From assembly GCA_009869945.1 (NCBI GenBank), contig WIXG01000513.1, positions 1 through 44,849 on the forward strand: a stretch of DNA of 44,849 nt, read 5' to 3'. A program made the position numbers and the translations under genes. The notes beneath the pieces are model-generated. The model saw nothing but the letters and a program-made list of their open reading frames with translations. It made no database searches and had not been told where the DNA came from. The stretch comes from Mesaphorura yosii (lineage: Eukaryota > Arthropoda > Collembola > Poduromorpha > Tullbergiidae). Below are positions 11,012-24,100 of the stretch, piece by piece (the stretch's first letter is position 1; each line of letters opens with the position of its first letter).

Positions 11012-14000
11012 TGCATTTAATGCATCCATGGTAGACATTCCGGCCTCAACATCACTCCCATTATAATCTGTGTCTGCCCTGGTATTAAATTACTGCCGCG
11101 GTACAGCAAGACTCGAGACTGCAGGCACGCTGCATTGCATAATTGATCATTATTATGAGAATTCTAACTGCAACTGTGAGTCGACTCGAGTACGACTGCG
11201 ACTGAGACCCTGATCTCTAAAATAATGGCGTACGGCGTCGGCAGGCATGATTTTTATTAAATAGGAAAAAATTGCCGGTTGTCAGTCACCATAATTGCAA
11301 AGTGCAGATTTTAAAGACTTGAGAACTTGTAATTATCTTGTAGCCTACTTGCGCCGGCTTAGCTACGCTTACGCTTGGATGAGGTGGTTTACGGCTTACA
11401 TTTACATTCGCGCAATGGCTGCATAAGCACACTTGATTTACTGTCATAAAACTAGCCTGGAATTTAGTTTCGCCGACCCAGAATGAGTCAGGCCGTGGAT
11501 TTCCAGACAGATACGGCTGAGACTGCGGTGCAGTAAAAGCAAGATTGCATTGCAGATTACGTCAGTTGAGTCAGTTCGTGCGGCACGTACGAAAATTACA
11601 TGTGTGTCTCGGTCTTAGTCTCATTCTTCAGTCTAGGAAATTAATTGGCGTAGTCGTTGTGGAAGTCTATAGTCTATAAAATTTTTCGTCGCTTGCACTC
11701 AAGGACAATCCCAATGAATCATTTTAAAGATCTCGCAGCTCGCGGGATTCAGGCATTCGCGATTCAGGATTCAACACTCATCATCATTATCGTTGCGAGC
11801 AATTCGAATAGACGGTGGTCATTCATATCGCTGTCACCCATGGCTCGACTGCATAAATTCAGAAATTCTGCAAAGAGGATTGCCCGCCGCAATGAGTCCC
11901 GTGTCGCTTGTCCTGGTCTGTCTCGCTGGTCGGCAATTTTAGTTTTAGGGCCAATCGAAATTGCACGTGTGCAATGCGCTGAAGTGTTGAACAAAAACAT
12001 ATGACTTGGCATGGCTGTGGCAGGGATTAGGAAAACAATGAACCATCATCACCTTTTATGTAATTGCATCCTCGCGTCGCATCGCGCATAGGGTGGCTCC
12101 AATCTGCTCTGCGCTGCTTTTGAAGAGCGAGGCCATTTAATCTAGAAAATCAATTTAACTATATAACTACAGCTACAATGCTCTCGAGATTGTCAGGCCA
12201 GGACAGGCCATCGCTACTTGCTACTGGTACTGCAGACGCCAAAGAGATACGTAGCGTAGCCAGAAATAATTGGTTACAGGAGATAAGCTTTTTTTGTTCC
12301 TCTCACGTGCAAATGGCGAACGGAACGGCAAATATTAAAAATGTTTAATGCTTCTACGTTATAGTTATAATTTATTACCGACTCTGCCTTGTTGTCATAC
12401 TGTGAAGTGCTTAACTGCGACAGCGTCTGTGTGGGTGTACGCGTAACTTTTTGCAATAATGATAGTGAAGAAGATTGATAGACCCGACTTTTCCACCTTG
12501 TCTACCCTTGCTTTTGTTCACGTGCCTTCCAGCCATGCCATTTCCTTCGCATTAATAAATTAACAGTAGCCGGTTAAAGAAATTTCGGACTTTTACGAGC
12601 CCATCCCAGAAACCGTCGAGACTCAGTCGCGTCTCGTCGCTAATCGGTAACAGTGCACTTTAAATAATTAATTAATCTCTCCGACGAATGACGACTGTCT
12701 CATCTCTCATGCGCGGGCAATGCACTATGCACTTGTATGTATTGTTTTACCGCTTTCGCGATTTACGATTTTTCATGCTTGATGGCCAAAGTAATGTAAT
12801 GAATTATGAGTAATGAGTTTGATGATGATGCATTACAAACTTGCATTCAAACTGTAAACAAAATATACGTATTCGCCACTCACAGCCATCAACCAAGAGT
12901 GCGTTACATTGTTCGATTGGGTTCATCGCGAAACTAATTAGACACAGATTTCTGTGATGTGGTGTGGCGTGGCGGTGACACTCTTTGACATGTGAACTCG
13001 GTCGCTGTCACCGTCGCTGATTGCCCTCTCGCAAGAGCCAACCGTACACAAATAATTTTAATACGCTTACGCAACGCATTCACGAAATCTTTTGCATTCT
13101 AGCAGGCGAGACAACATCTGAGTCGAGTTGAAGAGGAAGGGCGGGTGTCGAGTCGCAGAGTCGAGAGACCAGACGAGACAGAAATCATCAGACCAAACTA
13201 AAAAAAATCTTATTCAAAATAATAAACAGCAGCATTGCGTTCGCCGCATAGAATCAGAATTTATTATTTTTGAATTCTGTGTAGATGCGGCCTGCCCGTC
13301 TTGCCATTTGCCACGTCGTGCCGTGCTGTGCCGGCCACGTTGCGCTGTGCCGGCCGACGAAAACGCAGTAATACTTTGTATGGGCTGCGCTGAGGATGAT
13401 GTTGGCACTTTTGGCTTAACTATCCATGAAATTTGAATTTCTTAAAAGGAGAAGGAGAAGGCGCGATACGAAAGAAATTCAGTGCAGTGCAGTCGGAGTG
13501 CGAATAGGAAGTTATTTAGAAACTCGAGATCGAGACGAAGTGAGAGACTGCATTACTTCAAGATGTGGTATTAAAAAGCGTCGTTAATGGCATTGGCACT
13601 GGCACATATTGACAAAAAGTTCTACTCGAAGATACGGCAAGGCAGGCTAGGAGGCAAGTATGTGAGCCAGCATGCATGAGCGTGTGAGAAGAGTCGAGTA
13701 ACGAGTGCGATTTCCTGTAAACCATAAACATGACGATTTACGAGTACGAGACGTCTTCCAAGTACGAGCTACAATGTCAAGGCGAGGCGCGAGAGTCGTC
13801 TACGTCGGCTATTAATAAACATTTATCATTATCATAAAACATAATGCTCTCAATGTGGAAATTCCGAGACAGGCTTTAAATATTTCTTCTTCCGGACTCC
13901 ACACTTCATTTACAACGTGGCCATGAGTCCGAATCGCAATTCGCGCCCGCAGTCCACCATATGCGTGTGCGATCACAAATGGCACACGGATCCCGATTTT

Positions 14001-14542
14001 ATGGCGATCATATTTCTTGCCATAATCGAAATAAATGACCCAAATGGGCCCCGACACGGCGCGCTGCATTGGGAAACTGGGGCGAATAAATAAGACGCGG
14101 CGAAAGTCTGGTGCGATGCAGTTCTTGGGTTTTTGATTCTAGATATTTTTCACTACTGCTACTTGCTCGGCCGGTCGGTCACAATGTCTGCGTCTTACTC
14201 TTGGTCTGGTCTGCGTTGGGATCGCGTTCCCGTCTCTGTCTGGTTTCTCTTTTTGAAGTTTACATTGTCTGGCTGGCTTCGTTTACGTAATGTTTGCAGG
14301 GCATGACTCAATGAGTCGTACAGTGTCTGCACATTCTGAATGAGTTGTCCATTTGGGTCGGTCGAGTCGGCATTCACTGCTTTTCGCAAAGAGACGGCAA
14401 ATGGCAACGGCATGTGCGCAAGCAATAAGCAAGGCAGACGGAACAAAAGCAGAAGTAGTCTAAGTCACGCCAAGTAAAATGATCTCACGAGCAGAAGGAC
14501 AAGTGCAAGTGTTATTTTCGCGTACGCGTTCAAGAAACTTGG

Positions 14543-14562
14543 TTTACTTTACTTTACTTTAC
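14543..14562 (+). repeat. Microsatellite (TTTAC)4
   Basis: Four perfect tandem copies of TTTAC, followed by AG. It is a simple repeat that also resembles a pyrimidine tract plus acceptor, although no open exon follows. Confidence 0.85.
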
Positions 14563-17500
14563 AGTATTTGCTACGTACACTGGCAAAAGGCAAGCAACGT
14601 TTATCCTTCATCTCAGTCAGTGTTAGCTTAAGTAAGTCTGGGTTACACGAAATTACTTTTTACTTGATCTGCACCTGACTGGTAGCGAGTCGTGTGAGTC
14701 AGACAATGTGAGTCCGTTCATGAACCAGACTGATTGACGGAGACGACTTTCAGCTGGCCAGACAAAGTCGTGCGTCGAGTCGAGAAATTGCAGTCGAGAC
14801 ATAGGGAAAGTTATATAATAAAAGATGAATGCCAAAAAGGGATTTTATATGCAACACATTGCATTGAACTGCTCGACTTTAAATAGAAAGACCAAGACGA
14901 TTAAATTGGCTTGGTGGAATTGCAAATACGACTGTGACTTGGGTGCCTGTGTCTGCACTTTTGTTTTGGCCTGTTTGCATAATGTGCGTCAATATTGCTG
15001 CGCGTATTGATTACAAAAGATTCAATGCACTGCACTGAATTAAAATGTAAGCACACAATGCATGCGCTCATCAACCTTTGCATTTGCAAGTCGCAAGTCG
15101 CAATGAACTGCCTGCTCTGCTTTGCGACAGTGGCAAAAAGAGAGCTATGAACTTTTGAGGTTACGATACGAATTATTATTGCGAGTGGCGAGTTGTGAGT
15201 GATTGCGATAAAATTAATAACGCACAAAAAGAACCGGGTAGGATATACAATTAGTCAGAGGACGAAACCGACACCGAAGCCAAGGTTGTCTCAATGTCTA
15301 GCCCGTTTGGGGTCGTGAATCGACTCGGCTCGTCGACTGGACACACTAGCGACAGCGCAGCGAAGACCGACGCGAATGCGATACGGCTTTCACAGCTGCG
15401 ACTCGACTGAGCTGCCTAATGTCTACCTGACGGAAGGTAGCAACGAGAGGCAGCCAGAAATGGTCGCATTTCGCATGTTGCAAAAAGCTCATCAATGATT
15501 TCCGACCTTTCATCTTTTTTTTAGCTACACGTGTACAGTTCTTTATACGTACACCGTAATCAAAGAGTGGACAGCCTGTGACGGTGACGACAATTGTAAT
15601 TGTAGTACGACTCTTCTCTGTCGTAATCGCGTACAAAACTATTTTCGTACCGGTATGACACAATAAATCCAACCAACAGTAGCAGCCTCATTTTTAGAGA
15701 GCTGAAGCCAAGCAAAATATCTTCGACTCTGCTCTTTTCGTGTGACGAACAGTGACAGGACGACAATGATGTAATGAACAATGGGCTGTTGAATGAGAGA
15801 TCATGATCATGATGATGAGTCGGCACGGCAAGATTCATTCGGATTGCACGTGAGCTACCGGCTTGATTTTTTTTGCGTCTGGCTTAGACAATGCAATGCT
15901 CAGTCGTGGAAAGTCTGCGTGAAGCATCACCCATTAGAATTAGAATTAGCCAGCCAGACAATGCGTAATTCGTAATACGCGGTCGGTCGGTCATCGTGGT
16001 GTAGTGTAAATTCTACGTATATCTCAATCCAAATCCTGTTTTACCACCATACAACTAGTAATTTTGGTATTTGCAACCTCGTCGTTGTCGTGCCTTTTAA
16101 CACGTACATCAGGTTGCATACAATATAAAATGTATGTATTATATACATGATATCTATTGGTATTAGTCGCGTCCCGTCCGCCGTACTGTAACTATACTAC
16201 TGTTTTAATCGCGTATACAAACCAACTGTCTTGTCTGACTTTGCCCTTTCTGCGCTTTTGCGTTGGCCTGCCTGTCTGTCTAGGTTCGCCTAGTCTGGTC
16301 TGGGATGAATTGAATTGAGGAAAAGTTTACATAACAAAAAGCATAGCCGTAGAGAATAGATTTCGAGACAGACAGACACGACACACTAGACGTTAGACAT
16401 ACGAGTAGCGTGCAGAGTGCAGGCGGAGAAGCGGCTGAATTGCTGAAGCAGACATACCACAACATTTAACAGTACGTGGAGTATAGTTGTATAGTAATGC
16501 AAATACTAATACTTGATGAACATCACCATCACCACGAGGCTGGCTGTCTGACTGTGCCTGTGGTCCAACGGACTGAGAGTCTCGTTTTGCTCTGCGTGCA
16601 AGTCTACGTCTACTGCGCTCATTCCAGTTAGTCACTAGTCATTCAGTAGTAGACTCCGAACACGAGTGCAAGCACAGCCGTAACTCATTTCACGTTCACG
16701 ATTTCATTCTACTTTATAGCGGCAACAGTCGCAGTCACGTCAATCAAGTCACCTTCGTCGCAGCGTAAATTAAAGCAAAGGAACAGCAGAGGACGTAGAA
16801 GATAGACATAGAACGTGTGTGTCCTGCAAGATATCATCCGATTGTCTGGATGCAAATCAGGAGTAGAGTCAGTTGACTACGAGAAATCAGCAGTGAGAGA
16901 CGTGTCAACGTAAACAAACAGCACAGCACTTTCAGCGTTAAGAACTAGTCGTCCTCGTGGAACAATTCACAATTCTGTGTTGACGTCACACGTGTGACTG
17001 GACTGCTACTGGCAAGTAATTACCTGACGAAATTGTAAACTCTTGGCTAATAAAGCCAAACTACGCCAGACATTTTGCACGCACATTGTCATTGTTTAAA
17101 GTTCAAGACGTTGGGTGCTCGTCTTGGGTGGCATTTGCTATCGTCATCGCACGTGAATTAGTGAATGGGAACTCAATCGTCTAGTCTCATTCACCACCGT
17201 CAGCCGCCGGAAGCTTTGTTTTGAAATTGATAAACAAGAAGTACTACAACGTAAAACGTGCAGGTACAACACGTGCACGGTGCACTTCGATTCTGGCGTG
17301 GCATGACCTTGCACTGTTTTTCGAGACAGTGAGTTCAACTTTGGAGCGAGTGCGTCAAGTACCCGAACCGAAGAAAAAACGGGACCGCGTTGCCGTTTCT
17401 TGGCAAGAGACTTGGAGAGGAAGTGAATGCAATGCCAAGTCAATCTGGATGCGCACTGTAATGCGGATTTAGGAATCAAACTCCATTTTCTCTGAAGGTA

Positions 17501-20500
17501 AGCCAAATGCCGACTCTGCTCTGTGCTATTGCTATTTACCCCTTTAAACCGTCCAACGTTGAGGTCATGGCCAACGACGAGACGGACCAACCGCCGGCCG
17601 TCGGCTTATACAATCATAATCAATGAATGAATCAATGGGCGAATTTAATTCATCGAGCTGAGCACGTCTCGACATGGTCACCTAATTTAATATTAATGAG
17701 ATACCGATATGCTTTTGCGTAGTGCTCTTGATTCGAACTTTCCGATTAATGATGTTGCGTAACCAAACCTGCAATGTCAATTCACACGTCACAGTCACAG
17801 TACAGTCGAGCATTGAAAGGAGATATACAAAGGAGAAAGTCCGAGAGCCGAGTCACAGACTGACTGAGACGGACAGAATGTAGACAAGGTCAAGTATTAA
17901 TAGTCAGTTTGCTATCTACTGTGTTACCATTGCCGTCAGTGCCAGCCAAGCGTGTTGTTATTGTAGGATGAAAGTGATAGGCATAAACGGCATTTTAGAA
18001 TGCCGAGAGCCAGTATTCAGTATTTATGAATAATCAATAAAGAGGTATCTCTTTGACATGATCCAAATCGTAAACGTGCACGAGGCATGAGCCGGAAATC
18101 AATCGCAGTTAAGGAGAGGATGGTTCTCATTTTGAATCACCTCGATTCTGTTCCAGTTGCAAATGTCTTCTTATTTTAGCGTGCAAATTTGAACGTTTTC
18201 GTTCCTCACATGTCATGTCTTGTTAACAAGGATTTCATTAATCCTGGTTGATGTGCAGCGGCGGTGGTCTCTGTTGTGGTCTGCTTGCTGCTGATTGTGA
18301 TATTTTTATATGTATTTATTGCCGATTACGGACAGAAATAAGAAGAGGACATTGTGCAAGGCCTGCAGAGCAAAACGAAGGAATGGATGAATGCATCTCA
18401 TTTACAAATCAATCCGACTGACTTCTGTAATGTGACAGTGTGACTTCAGTCAAGAAGCTTCAGATTCGTGCTTGCTTCGTCGCAATATCCTGGCCCCGCA
18501 AAATGAATTGCATCATTCCAGGATTTTTATCATCTACTTGAATCCCGTTTTTGTATCTTGCAACTTCGATGGTTGAAACTGGAAGAAAGGGCATAGCAAT
18601 GATTCTGCTTTTCTGCTGTTTTGAGTCCATAAATATCATGAGTGGTTTTTATTGCCGTTGTCATCTTTTATTCTGATGAATTACGATGGAATTTATGAAT
18701 TCATTCGACCTTGCGATAATTTCCTGTCGTGTCTGAGCCGCAGCAGTGGCAATTGCAATATTAAAATTGGAGTAATTGCCCCGCGTCTTTACCGAAGGGC
18801 GAACGGAGACAAGTTTCCGAGAAATTGGCTCATATTTATTTTCGTGCCATTTGATATGCGGTCAACTCATCATCATCGCCGGTCTGGCGCTGTCAGCCTT
18901 GTAGTAATACTATTTTCTGCACTTGTGGTTGGTGGGTTGGTTATTGGTTAGACCAAGTTTTAAGTGCTTCCAGACGGACGAGTCATTGTCGTCGGTCGCC
19001 AGTCATGAGACTGAGTAATCTACGAATCTACCCAAGTCCCAAATCGTGTATGGAGCAATGCGGCGGCAATATTGCTATTATTGCCACGATGATAAATTTG
19101 TAGTCTATTAGAATCTGGAAGGATCGACTTCGACCAACTTAAAGTCACGAGACGACTCGCAATCAAAAGAGGAAGAGCTCCGCTTTACCGCTTTGTCGCG
19201 ACCCCCTCATGAGTCATAGACCACGCTGTCACACTTTCGATTTTAATTTTGGATCCATGCCGCGCTGCTGTAATCTGTAATTAAGGCCGTAGTAAATTTC
19301 CCAATTACAAGCCAGGCCAGGCTATGAGGACGCCTGTCTCTTGCTGAATGAGGTACCATTTACCACTGTTGTTAAGTGATGAGGTTCCTCGCCTGCCTGC
19401 ACCATTTGACGATAAAAACTACGACGACTTCTTGGCCTCTTATCTTCTTTCGTTCGTTCGCTCGCTTGTCTTCTTCAATTGTGGTACGCATACATATGTG
19501 CTGGCACTATAATTCCTTATGTTCCTTATAGACTACATAGACCAGAGACCACGGACCACGTTATACAGCCACGCCAAGGCAGTCAGTGACTGGTTAATGC
19601 TATTATTTAAAAGCAGCATGCATGCAGCAGCAGAAGCAAACAAGACGAGCCTGCTTTTAAAATGAAACTGCGTCGTAGAAATAGGACATGGAACTCATGG
19701 CTCCATTTCAAGGAGAAAACATCTTCGTAGTCGCGCAGCGGCGGCAGTCCGGAGTCACGTCGTGCCACAATGTAATAACTTGAGATGACGCGAAGCAGTC
19801 CCAGTGCATTGCAAAGCGAAATGCGATGGTGATATGCGAGGAATTTGCAGTCATTAAATCGAGTGCCCGCCTATTAAGATGAGTCGATTGGCACTGGCAC
19901 CAGACCACTGACGAAAGCGAAATTAGAAATTCCTTGGCCGAAGGTTGGAAGAATGGAACTGGCTTTCTTCTGCTCTCTCTGATCTGCTTTTTGTCCTGTC
20001 GTAATCGGCTATCATAAAACCTCAAGCGCATAAATCACATTTTCGTACATTTTGTTTATTGCTTTTTGCGTTTTGCATCAGTTCTTTAGTCTCTTTCTTC
20101 GCGTCGCTCATTTTCGATTAATTTGACCTTCCTTAATTGCGCAAGCACAATAATCAATGAGAATATGTGTCACAATTTTATGACCTACACAATATGTCAT
20201 AAGTAAACAAAGACAAACGAAACGACAATTTATTGCATTACAACTACAACTGCAATGCAATGTCAATGACGTGGCTCTGCTTATAGTCAGGTGGTCAGGT
20301 TCGGTTTTAGTTTTAGGTACCCAATTCGGGTATTCTATTGAAGTTACAAGTGCAAGGTTCTTGATTCGCCATTTATATCCGGTGGATCGTAATTTCGTAG
20401 TACGAATACAATACCAGTAGGAACGGCAAGGCAGAAGGCAGGCAAAGTTTTTGTCTCATATGTGTAGGCGTTGGCAAGTTGGCTATAAAAATTCTCTATG

Positions 20501-20700
20501 CCGGCAATGCCGGGTTCCTGCCCGCCATACCATAAATAGGTTATCGATAATTGAGTTGTCAATTGAGAGAGCGGTACGGTACAGAAACCGAATACTAAAT
20601 GAGATTGTACAGTATTCTAACATTATAACAATAGACTTGATTATTGTGCAGAAGTTGAATGTTAAGAGCTGAAATACTGAAAAGAAGACACCTTTCAGAC

Positions 20701-21150
20701 TCACAATCTGGTATCGGTAGTGTCTAGTCTAGACCGGAAATTGAGCATACTTCTCCTGCACGGCTGGCGTACCTTCACGACTCGGAAAAACGGATATGGG
20801 ATACCGCCTGACTTGGCGTTGTTGGTTGGGAAAGAGAAATCAATAATATCTGTCTTGTCGTTGTCTGGCGTCAGGAGCACAGCATTCTGCATTGCTGCGT
20901 AGTTTTTCTCCAATGCGACGCGATTAGAGACCTGATAAGTGAATACGATTATCTTCTTGGCTCGCCTTGGGCACTGGTTTGGGGCCGAGGATGAATTGAC
21001 TTGAACTGGAGTCTGGACCTCTCCAGACAGACAGTAGTATTTACTTGCACTTGGAATTTCTTTTGTTATTGTCTGGAAATTCTGGTAGTCGTATCTCGGC
21101 CGCGCCGTGCATAAAAGCGTCACATATTCAAATGAGACTGTTATTGTCAT
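20701..21150 (-). CDS. Hypothetical 149-residue protein or exon
   Basis: A minus-strand ORF from the first ATG after an in-frame TGA. The codon mix is balanced and C/A-ending, and the residue composition resembles a real polypeptide. It has a short hydrophobic N-terminus (TVSFEYVTLLC) and a Cys/Asn/Ser-rich middle (YYCLSGE, NSSSAPNQCPRR). There is a KKIIVFTYQVSNR segment and a Phe/Pro-rich stretch (IDFSFPTNN, GGIPYPFFRVVK). A donor-like AAG/GTACGC occurs near 20772, so the last 23 residues may be intronic and the rest one exon of a longer gene. TTTATT on the plus strand at about 20228 could serve as its polyadenylation signal. No family is recognised. It is among the more protein-like ORFs outside the Ser-rich gene, but chance cannot be excluded. 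Confidence 0.3.
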   Translation of the reverse strand: MTITVSFEYVTLLCTARPRYDYQNFQTITKEIPSASKYYCLSGEVQTPVQVNSSSAPNQCPRRAKKIIVFTYQVSNRVALEKNYAAMQNAVLLTPDNDKTDIIDFSFPTNNAKSGGIPYPFFRVVKVRQPCRRSMLNFRSRLDTTDTRL

Positions 21151-21159
21151 CTTTATCAA

Positions 21160-24100
21160 AATTCATCATCTTGTGAAAATGGGAAATGACAATAACACAA
21201 TGGATATAATGAACGGTTAACTTTTCGCAGACATAATGTGATCATACTTGCAATTACGATTGCAACAACGATTAATAAGAAATTGAAATCCTGAAATGAC
21301 GAATCACAGCACAGCCATACTGACATTCTTGACAAGACACGAGCTTTACGCGAGTCGCTTGTTAAAGGCTTTCTTTCCAGGAATGGGAACGAAGGTGAAA
21401 ACTTATCACGGTTCGGTATTCACATTTCATATTCAGGCTGGCAGATTCACGATGCATTTCTCGTGCCACACGTGCTGAATACAGAGTAGGCAGGTTGACT
21501 GAGTCCGAATTGAATTTTTTAAACCTACACCTTGGTATAGCTAGCTGCCTTGAGCCCGTGCCGTGTCTAGTGTCTGATGTGAGAGGCCGTGTCTGTGCCG
21601 TTACTTTGGTTCAACAATCCACGTCATCGTCTGCGATCCACCTTGCCATTGCATTGTAGAGTGAAAGAGGCGAGACCGAGCATGAGTACTACATAGGCGT
21701 CAAGCGAGGACGAGGACGGCGAGAAAGCACGGGTGAGCGAGCGAGCCGGGTTTTATGCTTTCTATTCTGTGTCGTGTTGCGTGTTACGTTACGTTCTGAC
21801 AGGCGAGGAGGACCGGCAGGCAGGCAGGCAGGCTTGTGCTCAGTCTAGGGTTTTTAGAGAATATACATTTGGTACGTGTTGCGAGAAAGCAGTGCGGTGT
21901 GGACACAACCATGGCATGGCATGAGTTGCACTTGCATATTTTCTCTCATTCCTTCCAGCCGACGGTGTTTGCTGCGCGTGCGAGGAGACCCTTTCCTTTC
22001 CTCTCCATACAACTTGCCCACACTTCCGACCGAAGAAAGGTTCTCCAACTTGTGCCCAAATCTCTGGCACAAGTTTATGTACGTGCGCTGGCTTGGCTAT
22101 GGAGTGTCTCGTCCGACGAGCCTGCCTGCCTATAGCGTATAACCTCATTTTATCAGTGCTGCCAGTGCAGGGCGAAGCAGAGAAGCCAGACAATGTGTAT
22201 TTCCACACAGCGAGATAGAGATTACATTAGCGAGAATGCAACCAGAGAAAAAACGAGCCAGACATCTTAGTTCTCCTTGCCAACTCATTTCTTCTTGCTC
22301 CTGCCGCTGCTGACTGGCCTGGCTTGGCTGTGGCTGTTCGGCCGCTGTCATACATTGCGCTCTCAGTTTTAGTCAAGAAGAAGCAGCAAGACGATGATCA
22401 AGTATACCTTGTCTCGTGTACTTGTTCCTCAGTCGTCTCGTCAGATCTTCATTCTCATCTTCGCCTCGCTCCTTTTATAAAATAATATCATAAACCCTGT
22501 GCACGTATAATTTTTTATTCAGCCAGACCACGCTAGACTTTACTTGGTTGCAGGCAGGCAGCAAGCAGTACAATAATACAATAGCTCAGTCGATGTACTG
22601 GTGCTGGTGCTCCGCTGTTATATAATTCCGAGTTAAGTTTTAAAGAATATACTCAGGCCAATTATTTTTACACTTGCTTCACTCTATTCGTTGCTCTTCA
22701 TCTTTCAGTTTGTCTGTGCCGTGCCGCGTGTGCATCGCCGATCGTAACTTTATTTTACAACTCGGTCGTTTCTTTTTCTCGTGTCTCGTGTGTTCATTGG
22801 AGTACTTTAAGTTCCGACAGACTCGACTTCGAATTCCAAGTTTTGTATTGTGATTCGTGAACGAAAAATGAATCGACGGCGAACTCAAATTAAGTCACAC
22901 ACTGACTTTGCTAGCAGCAGACAGTCCGAGTCCATGTGCGAGTGAGTCTTGAAAATGCCATTAAACTTAAGGTAATTGCAAAAGCAGTGATACAATAATT
23001 TAAAATACTCGACTGACTGCCGAAAGCCGAAACAGAAAAAATAATTATTCGAGCACCAAAACCAAATCAATACCAATCAATCGATTTTAGTCATGTTGAC
23101 TGTTGCAAGTTTTAGTACGAAGGCGAACATGAACGACAGTATGTTTCTGAATGACGAATGGCCAGCGTAAACAGGTAACAACTTTCGCAAATCGCTACAC
23201 AATTTATAATTCTACAAAATTTGGACGAGTGGACTTCGCCTTTGCCCGTGCATGGAATGAATTCTTGCTTCAGGGTTATCGGGAAATAATGAGACAATAT
23301 TTTACAAAGTGTAGTCCGAGCGAGCGAGCGCTGAATCGCTGAAGAATGCGATGCATTGCGCTGCGAGTGCGGACGTACAGCAGACAAGACAGACATGTTT
23401 AATGAGACCAGATCTAACCAGCAGCGAGGCACGGCACAGACGCAGAGATTCAGAGATGCTGACTGTGTCTGCGTATTCAGTCTACGCTGAGCGCGTCTGT
23501 ATATTACGTTCATCGTCTCGTTCGTCGTTCTCGTACACATTGTATCAAATTTATTGTTGTACAAGGCCGAAGGCCGCTGTACTTTGCCAGTAATTTAAAA
23601 TCAATGCTATGCAGTCGCATTCGCAGTCTCATTCTCAATCGCTGCCGAGCCAAACCAGGCTTAACTTTATACGAGTGCAACGCAACGGTCAGTCAGTCAG
23701 CGACTGAATGATGTATTGTTGCATAATCAAAATGAATAATAAAAAGCATACTTTTTGCACGGAGGATTCAGGATTGAGATTCGATTCAATTTCTTCAAAC
23801 TCGTAATCTCAATCGCCGTACTGTTGCACATGTTGGATTTCTCGACTGGGTCGGCTATGCACACAAGGCAAAACACAATTGATGCACGGATAGTTGGACA
23901 CTCGAAGCCAAATCATCGTCATCATCATGATTTCATTTCATGTTTGTCTTGTTGCATTGCATTTTTACAACATCAAGTGCTTCGGTCTGTTCGTCTCTGT
24001 GCTGGCTGCGCTCTTTTATCGCACTTGCATGAATACAATGTCTGCTGCTCGGCTGCCGCTGCGGTGATGATGATGGTGCTGGTGGCTTTGGCTGCCTGTC

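Larger units (their letters stand above)
6499..20700. other. Long region with no supportable gene
   Basis: Fourteen kilobases with only short ORFs scattered over both strands. None combines splice sites, protein-like composition and adequate length. Isolated splice-like signals occur: a near-perfect donor AATGAG/GTAAGT at 9107, an acceptor CTCTGCAG at 9770 and a donor GAAG/GTAAGC near 17497. I could not join these into an open model. The sequence is dominated by quasi-repeats on GAGTCG/CGACTC, GCATTGCA and CTTGGCTTGG, plus small microsatellites such as (TTTAC)4 at 14543. It is probably intron or intergenic DNA. Confidence 0.5.

Noticed and set aside
15799..15819. GATCATGATCATGATGATG run as a possible hairpin
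   Set aside because: It is a short simple repeat with local self-complementarity only; no larger structure surrounds it.
17144..17590. 148-codon minus ORF and overlapping 83-codon plus ORF
   Set aside because: The two overlap as mutual shadows. The nearby donor at 17497 does not connect to an open frame long enough to support an exon.
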